Origin: Psilocybe azurescens
Taxonomy: Eukaryota > Basidiomycota > Agaricomycetes > Agaricales > Agrocybaceae
Assembly: GCA_023853785.1 (NCBI GenBank)
Contig: JAJIRX010000180.1
Span: 20,488-84,487, forward strand
DNA: 64,000 bases
Direction of reading: 5' to 3'
In this document: positions 58,677 to 64,000 of the stretch, in pieces
Layout of the letters: the number at the start of each line of letters is the position of its first letter
Position numbering within the stretch: position 1 is the first letter of the stretch
Notes under the pieces: generated by a model
The model's input: the letters and a program-made list of their open reading frames with translations, nothing else
Told to the model about the DNA's origin: nothing
Database searches by the model: none
Made by a program: the position numbers and the translations under genes

Positions 58677-60827
58677 TTATATCTTCCGCCAAAATGTCGC
58701 GTCCTGCAAGTTCGATTGTGCATTCAGTCTCTCTAACTCTTTCTTAGTACGTTTTCGACGCTCATACGTCTGAATCCACTCGAACAAGGACATATCACCA
58801 AACACGGCAGGTCTGTGCTTATAGTCGTCGACATTATTTGCTCCTGTGTAATTTCCCTCGTGTTTGTTAAGCACCACTTGATCTTCCAATATATTGACGC
58901 CCGTAAGGTCTTCTACCGACATAGTCTCTTGCTCTTGTTCGTGAATATTTACAGTCGATCTCCAGTGACCCAGTATATCGCTGACATAGCTCTTCCACCA
59001 GAACGGCACGAATTTGTGATCCGTATAGTGGTCAGGGTTTCCTAATAAATACATCGATGCCATGGGTGATCCTATTTCCATCTTTGTTGACAATGAATTG
59101 ACTATTTTTAACATTGTTCTTCTGCTGGCGTCGTTGCTTTCCATTTTCAAGTCATCTTTGGCATCGTTTATCCCTCCCTCTCCAAACACATCATACATTG
59201 ATGCAAAAATCTGGTATGTCTTTAATGCTGGTTTGCTGATATAGTCGGAAATGTACGAAACTATGGCTTTCACAGAAGTACCAGAAAGAAGACTGGAGAC
59301 GTCAGTATTGGACCTGGTAAGATATGAAAGCGGCGCGGAGAAGGTGTTGATCATGGGCTCCAACTTCTTCAAAAGATATGACCATCTTCATCAATCTTTG
59401 TTTTTTATAGAGTTCGAGGAAAGCGAGCCTTGCAGTTCCCATTCTGATCGAGACAGCCTTTTGGTCCTTTAGTCGCCTGTTTATTAGCAGTAGCCTTCGG
59501 CTGCTTGCTTTGATCGATATCAACTGTAGTGCACTTATGAACATTCGATCTCAGGATTATGTCATCTACCGTGTTTTTAAATAGTTGCCACCAACTGTGG
59601 TTGGCACTGCACGCATAGCAATGATCCGTTGTATTATCGGACTCGATACAGGAAGAAGGTGCTGCAACAGGTAACGTCAACGTAGGGTCGCAATAATCGC
59701 CATCTCCAGACGCCTTGAGGACATCCGGGTCACCGAGTATCTCATGAACCCCGCCAACCGTATGGTCTGAAAACTGAGGAATTTTATCCTTGACAGACTG
59801 CATATCGCCCGTGATAAATTCTCCTCGATGGGCACCTTCTAAATACGCAACGATTTCATTTTGAAAAGCAGAATCACCACTCATTATGCGATCTCTAATT
59901 TCTTGTGGGGAGAAAGCACCTTCAATCCATAACAATAGATGCAGATGTAGAGTGAGTCTTCCTTGTTGTTCAACTGTACCGTAATACGCAGAAGTCTTAC
60001 CGTATAGCCCTGTGTTTCCAGTGCCTACACCCAGTACGTGTTTAATAAACAGCTGAACGATCAGATGAAAAAACGCGCGGCCGCCACTGGATTCTGAGCC
60101 ACGAGCCTATTTCGTTCAGAAGAAGATAAAATATCAGGTTTGAAAGTCGTGTCTTCCTGTGCGTAGTATATACAAATAGGATGTCGATTATCCGCTGGAG
60201 ACAAAGTTATAAACCATAGAGGACAACCTCTGAAAGACAGTAAGGACCATATCTTGTTTAGCATGTACTTTTTTGCTGTGATAGAACCTTTGACGTAGCC
60301 TCCTATATGATCAAGATCATCCAATATCTTGAAGCAAGCTGATTCCTGCTCATTTGCAGGTCTAACATGATCACCGTTAGCTAGTCGAGTGGTGATGTCG
60401 TTGAGTACTGTCTTATCCAATGTGATAAGTCTTCTGGATATATCATTAAAGGTACGTCGTTTGGCAACAAGAAAACTCCCAGTGATACCACCTTTTAATT
60501 GTTCATGATTGAACGCGACAATGGGAAAGTACAGGTCACGTTGGAATCTTTTATCGTGATACAGAAGAAGATGACGTTTGTGATCTATTTCGGTGATTTT
60601 CTTTTGAGCGAGAACTGTCCAATACCGCCGTAACCATAGGGAAAGAGCCACGGGAACATCTGAGGGTAGGCTTGTGGATTATCGTACATTGATTGAGGAG
60701 TACTGTCGTGACCTATTCCAAGAAACCTGCCCTCGTTTTCTATATGTCGAAGAGCACAGGCCTTTAGTGCTTGTATCGTCATGTTCCCGTAGTCAGCACC
60801 ACTAAACCGTGAACAGTAAAAGGGCAC
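58677..60827 (-). CDS. Helitron Rep (HUH endonuclease) domain
   Basis: Nicks and rejoins DNA during rolling-circle transposition. The front block RHLLLYHDKRFQRDLYFPIV is the Helitron-like N domain. The two-His motif LHLHLLLW lies at 59935-59950 (His codons 59945-59947 and 59939-59941) and the two-Tyr motif YISDYISK at about 59232-59255 (Tyr codons 59253-59255 and 59241-59243). All catalytic residues are present. Between them lie QFKKQRLMK-type basic and CYACSANHSWWQLFKNTVDD segments. Frame slips occur near 60603, 60068-60073 and 59440. Confidence 0.85.
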
Positions 60828-61567
60828 GGTCCCTCTGAAGACCCTTCTTCCTGTTCAGCATCATGCACACTCATCGTTGCAGCTATACGATTAGAATCAT
60901 CGTCCTTTCTTTGAAAATCAACAGTAACAGGGACACCTACAAGAGGATATGACTCTATATTTTCCTTCGATATTTCTAGATCAGTGTAATCGCAATGGTT
61001 TAATTTGAGCCATTCCAGTGCCTCCACAACCTTGTTACGACGAACGAGCATTGGAGAGCGATTGAAGTCGTCTTCAGTCGGCTGTGACGGTCCAGTAAAT
61101 ACGAAAGCCAGTACTTCGTTCATCTCGGTTCTCGAAGGAGGCAGCTTGTGATATACCTTGACAGTAGGATTGGAATACATTATTACATTAGCCGTCATCT
61201 TAGCTCTGCCTGATGACACCCTGACGAGACAGCGGTTATGCCGAATTCGCGATACCATCATACACTCAGCAAATGACATACCTTGTAGCTGCGGAGGAAC
61301 ATTGCCCAACCAAAGACTATTAGCGAGTGCATATTTCGGCACGCGATCACGATGTATGGCACTCGCACAAGACGTGCAAATAGATGAACAAGTATTGTCT
61401 AACACAGGGCCAGGTATATCTTGGATCGGCTCGTGTGCGTATTTTCTCTCTACTCGTGTAGCACCATTGACCACGAGAACGTCTAAAGGATGATTGAATT
61501 CTGATTGATTCAGTAAATCTGTACATGGCCGAAGAAGACCACATACCATACAACCGCCTTCTTCCAA
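60779..61567 (-). CDS. Helitron DUF6570 block
   Basis: Begins MEEGGCMVCGLLRPCTDL and contains the typical run PKYALANSLWLGNVPPQLQG, then MSFAECMMVSRIRHNRCLVR and AKMTANVIMYSNPTVKVYH. DUF6570 commonly precedes the Rep domain in fungal Helitron proteins; its role is not known, and the paired cysteines suggest metal binding. It passes by a one-base slip near 60807 into YGNMTIQALKACALRHIEN and FPWLFPYGYGGIG, which opens the Rep part. Confidence 0.75.
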   Translation of the reverse strand: MEEGGCMVCGLLRPCTDLLNQSEFNHPLDVLVVNGATRVERKYAHEPIQDIPGPVLDNTCSSICTSCASAIHRDRVPKYALANSLWLGNVPPQLQGMSFAECMMVSRIRHNRCLVRVSSGRAKMTANVIMYSNPTVKVYHKLPPSRTEMNEVLAFVFTGPSQPTEDDFNRSPMLVRRNKVVEALEWLKLNHCDYTDLEISKENIESYPLVGVPVTVDFQRKDDDSNRIAATMSVHDAEQEEGSSEGPCPFTVHGLVVLTTGT

Positions 61568-61622
61568 GACAGAAGGCGATGAATCCGAGCAAAATCCATT
61601 TATGATATTTTCGACAAGCTCT

Positions 61623-62753
61623 TTATCTGGCGGTGGAGGAGGAAAAACAAGGCAACATGGTTATATCATTGAACTGAGTGTCACAATCTAATTGAGTATG
61701 GTTATTGACAGCATCGCAGACAGTGGGTTCCATGATAATGTCATCAACATTACTTCTCGATAGTCTCTTCTGCTGTCTATTGTATATGCGCTTGAGCTCT
61801 AACGAGTCGGCATCAACAGGTCTGCTTTCAGTTCGTTCGACGCAAACATGATCTGTGCAGACACCGCACGAATGATCGCCTATAGATTCATTTAACTGCG
61901 ATCTGGACATTCTAGATGTCTGCTGTAGTATTCCATGCGTTTTGGATATCAACACAATATCTGAGACAGACAGCCACATAGTAGCTTCAAGTAAAGAAAA
62001 CCTTCCCAACACAAAACAACGACTGCCAGTAACTTTTTCATTGAGAACACTGGACAGTTGCTCAATGTTCGTCAGATACTTAACAAATCTGTATTGAGAA
62101 TTGTCGTTGAATGATACGCAGGCATCATGTACGACCACACGATCCTTCAGTAAATCTGGAGAAACAAAATGGATAGGCCTCTTAATGTCATTGGATGGAC
62201 ATTGTGACGTGGATCGACTGACCTTTGCATTGCCGTGGTTACCAGCAGCTTCGAATGCACATACATGGCGCATACACGTAGAGCATGTATGTTCTCTGAT
62301 GGCATCCAATATATGATTGCGAGTGGTCTTCGTTGTGAGTCGAGATATGCCATGAATCTTTGCAATAGATAGTAGCTCTGCAACATTCAGCCACTGAGAG
62401 CATTCATAAAGGGTGAACCTGGCAAGAACCACACTGTTATCATCAAACGTGGACTGTAAGAGATTGTCTGTGAGCAGATATCTGACAAATCGATAGGTGG
62501 CAGTAGAATCAAAAGTAGCGCACCCATCCAGTCTTATTACATGCGGCCCTAGCATGTCCGAAGATACGATGCGGACACCCCCCACCTTGTAATACATCAT
62601 AATCGAACGTACGACGATCGATAGCGGTGCCAGATAGAGTGTAATCTGCATTGAAAGCGCCGACTTTATTTGGGTGAACGTCCGACTGCATGTCGATACC
62701 GGGAACATGCAAATATGAGACATGGGGGACCTGCAGAGAGTTGTACAGCACAT
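61623..62753 (-). CDS. Helitron N-terminal region with two tandem modules
   Basis: An open frame of 376 codons. Two related modules of about 75 residues are visible. The first runs from YRFVRYLLTDNLLQS through LYECSQWLNVAELLSIAKIH to EHTCSTCMRHVCAFE; the second from YRFVKYLTNIEQLSS through LLEATMWLSVSDIVLISKTH to DHSCGVCTDHVCVE. Each ends in a C-x2-C-x3-HVC motif, suggesting a small metal-binding fold after a helical unit that loosely resembles SAP DNA-binding helices. The true start may be upstream, as the first 30 codons look non-coding. At 61643-61647 one extra T (A5 on plus) breaks the link to PDKELVENIINGF of the next block. Confidence 0.6.
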   Translation of the reverse strand: MCCTTLCRSPMSHICMFPVSTCSRTFTQIKSALSMQITLYLAPLSIVVRSIMMYYKVGGVRIVSSDMLGPHVIRLDGCATFDSTATYRFVRYLLTDNLLQSTFDDNSVVLARFTLYECSQWLNVAELLSIAKIHGISRLTTKTTRNHILDAIREHTCSTCMRHVCAFEAAGNHGNAKVSRSTSQCPSNDIKRPIHFVSPDLLKDRVVVHDACVSFNDNSQYRFVKYLTNIEQLSSVLNEKVTGSRCFVLGRFSLLEATMWLSVSDIVLISKTHGILQQTSRMSRSQLNESIGDHSCGVCTDHVCVERTESRPVDADSLELKRIYNRQQKRLSRSNVDDIIMEPTVCDAVNNHTQLDCDTQFNDITMLPCFSSSTAR

Positions 62754-64000
62754 ATAACCCAGAAAAATAATCGTACATAAAACATGTTTCGCGCTGCCAT
62801 TGGACTGTTCGTGTTACCGCGGTAGGTAGGGACATACACAACCGATGAAAATGTTTAGAATATGGCATGATATGGCAAAATAGCGTCAAAGATACCAACA
62901 TACCAAATCTTGTAATATGTGTCATAGATGTGCACCATCTATGATCATGGTCTACAATGTTATCGGAAAGTAGAGGATGCAAAGTGCATGTCTCATGACA
63001 CTCTGGTTTAATACATAGTAGCCAATAAACGCAAATAACCTGATGGGAAATAGTGACAAGAAAGCTTTCAAGCATGCACATGGGTAATAAGCAAAAATGT
63101 CTAATTGGGCATTATATGGCGCAGATCTTTTGATAGGCATACACAATGGGTACAGCTGAACAGCACGCGAACCGATGGCGCATGCTTCAAACTATATCCA
63201 CAGGTACAATGAAAAACACGTATAAATGGAGAGTATAAGGCAGGTTCCTGCAGACATGGAACGATGCAATTCAACGGCGTCTGACCGCTCAATACGAAAT
63301 CAATAGCCAACATGGAAGAGTTGACCGACGATAGCATGGCAGTAACCATATGCGAGTGCACTGGCACTTTCTGTAGATAAAAAGCGTAAGTGCCATCGCA
63401 CGGTGCTTATTACATTAACAACTGCAGACGCAGTAAGAAGTACTACATGATACAAAGACAGTAAGCTAAATCGCCGGAATAAAAAAGAGAAGTAGAAATG
63501 ACAAACGCACGTAGAGCCAAAGCGACAGCAGCGAAAAGCGGGGAAGAACAATAACAGAGGTGCATGTAGGTACCTCGTATGTCAAATGTTAGACAGATAT
63601 AAAGAGCTGAGATCATATGAACAACACACACCACTTAGTCTTATATACTCGGGTTTTGGTGTAGAAATCAAGGAGACGGAACCAGTAAGCATGAAATGTC
63701 AGATAATAAAGATCAACATCCGGGCATAGGATGTAGAAATGACGACAGCGATACCAGCTAAGTGCATTGATCAATATTGAGTGGAGCTGAATTCAATCAT
63801 TTAAAAAAAAATAGGAACAAAAAAAAAAAAAAACGATCGAAATAAATCGTATACGACTGAAGAGAAAAGCGGAGCAATACATAAATAGCCGAGGCAATCA
63901 AACTACGGTAAGGACGATGCGAAGATACGGAGAAATGAAGAGGAAAAAAATCTAGGAGGGTCCGGTGTATAATCTAATCTATGGTCTATGGAAGTCTACG
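62754..64000. other. Right flank of the Helitron, low coding signal
   Basis: Contains the presumed promoter side and 5' terminus of the Helitron. A frame at 62509-63081 overlaps the N-terminal ORF and is probably a shadow. Poly-A tracts lie at about 63804-63834. No other gene is recognised. Confidence 0.45.

Larger units (their letters stand above)
54848..62753 (-). mobile_element. Helitron, large coding region on the minus strand
   Basis: A rolling-circle DNA transposon. The blocks follow the agaricomycete Helitron order and are listed separately: N-terminal repeated modules, DUF6570, Helitron Rep (HUH nuclease), PIF1-like helicase, USP-like protease. They change frame many times, mainly at A or T runs (e.g. 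61643-61647, 60068-60073), but little sequence is lost between blocks, so the intact protein would be well over 2000 residues. Termini (5' TC, 3' CTRR) were not found; the outer limits given are those of the coding part. Confidence 0.85.

Noticed and set aside
63804..63834. Poly-A tracts as a sign of a retroposon end
   Set aside because: No adjoining coding sequence or target duplication supports a retroposed element.

Overview
The window looks like nuclear DNA of a filamentous basidiomycete, most likely an agaricomycete mushroom. Genes are split by many short GT-AG introns of about 50-90 bases, lie on both strands without operons, and include families typical of these fungi: BCS1-like AAA ATPase, SNX3, a DAP1-type haem-binding protein, Helitron Rep/helicase, Ty1/copia and Spt5-like KOW proteins. 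I saw no bacterial operon, CRISPR array or convincing tRNA. LAYOUT. 1-37 kb is mostly host genes: a BCS1-like AAA ATPase (1.6-4.7 kb, +), an NTF2-like/flavin monooxygenase (6.1-8.6 kb, +), an M35-like secreted metalloprotease with a histone-H1-like tail (9.8-11.3 kb, +), two fungal proteins of unknown function (11.7-14.7 kb, -), copy 1 of a local three-member family (15.8-17.2 kb, -), the purine enzyme FGAM synthase (18.0-22.0 kb, -), a tail-anchored-type protein (23.1-23.9 kb, -), a Ser/Thr-rich single-pass surface protein (25.6-27.0 kb, +), sorting nexin SNX3 (28.0-28.8 kb, -), a dead F-box gene (29.4-30.8 kb, +), DAP1 (31.7-32.4 kb, -) and copies 2 and 3 of the family (33.1-36.5 kb, +). 38-64 kb is repeat-rich: a degenerate copia element with a small palindromic element inside its RT region, two nested hAT-type non-autonomous elements with clear target-site duplications, then 10 kb of gene fragments (membrane protein, Spt5-like, RFC1 BRCT region, a small apparently intact membrane protein), and finally a large Helitron on the minus strand. 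FRAME BREAKS. Many genes, including the housekeeping purine gene, need one-base corrections, most of them at homopolymers. SNX3, the 13.98-14.73 kb gene, the 25.6 kb gene and family copy 1 read cleanly. The simplest explanation is residual indel error in the assembly, so 'pseudogene' should not be assumed for single breaks outside the repeat zone. MOST INTERESTING. The Helitron protein appears to run from two tandem N-terminal modules through DUF6570, the HUH Rep and the PIF1-like helicase into a C-terminal ubiquitin-specific-protease-like domain that keeps its Cys box, two CxxC pairs and His box. The nested hAT pair and the three-copy unknown family are also worth following. The genes show no shared pathway; only copies 2 and 3 form an evident local tandem duplication.
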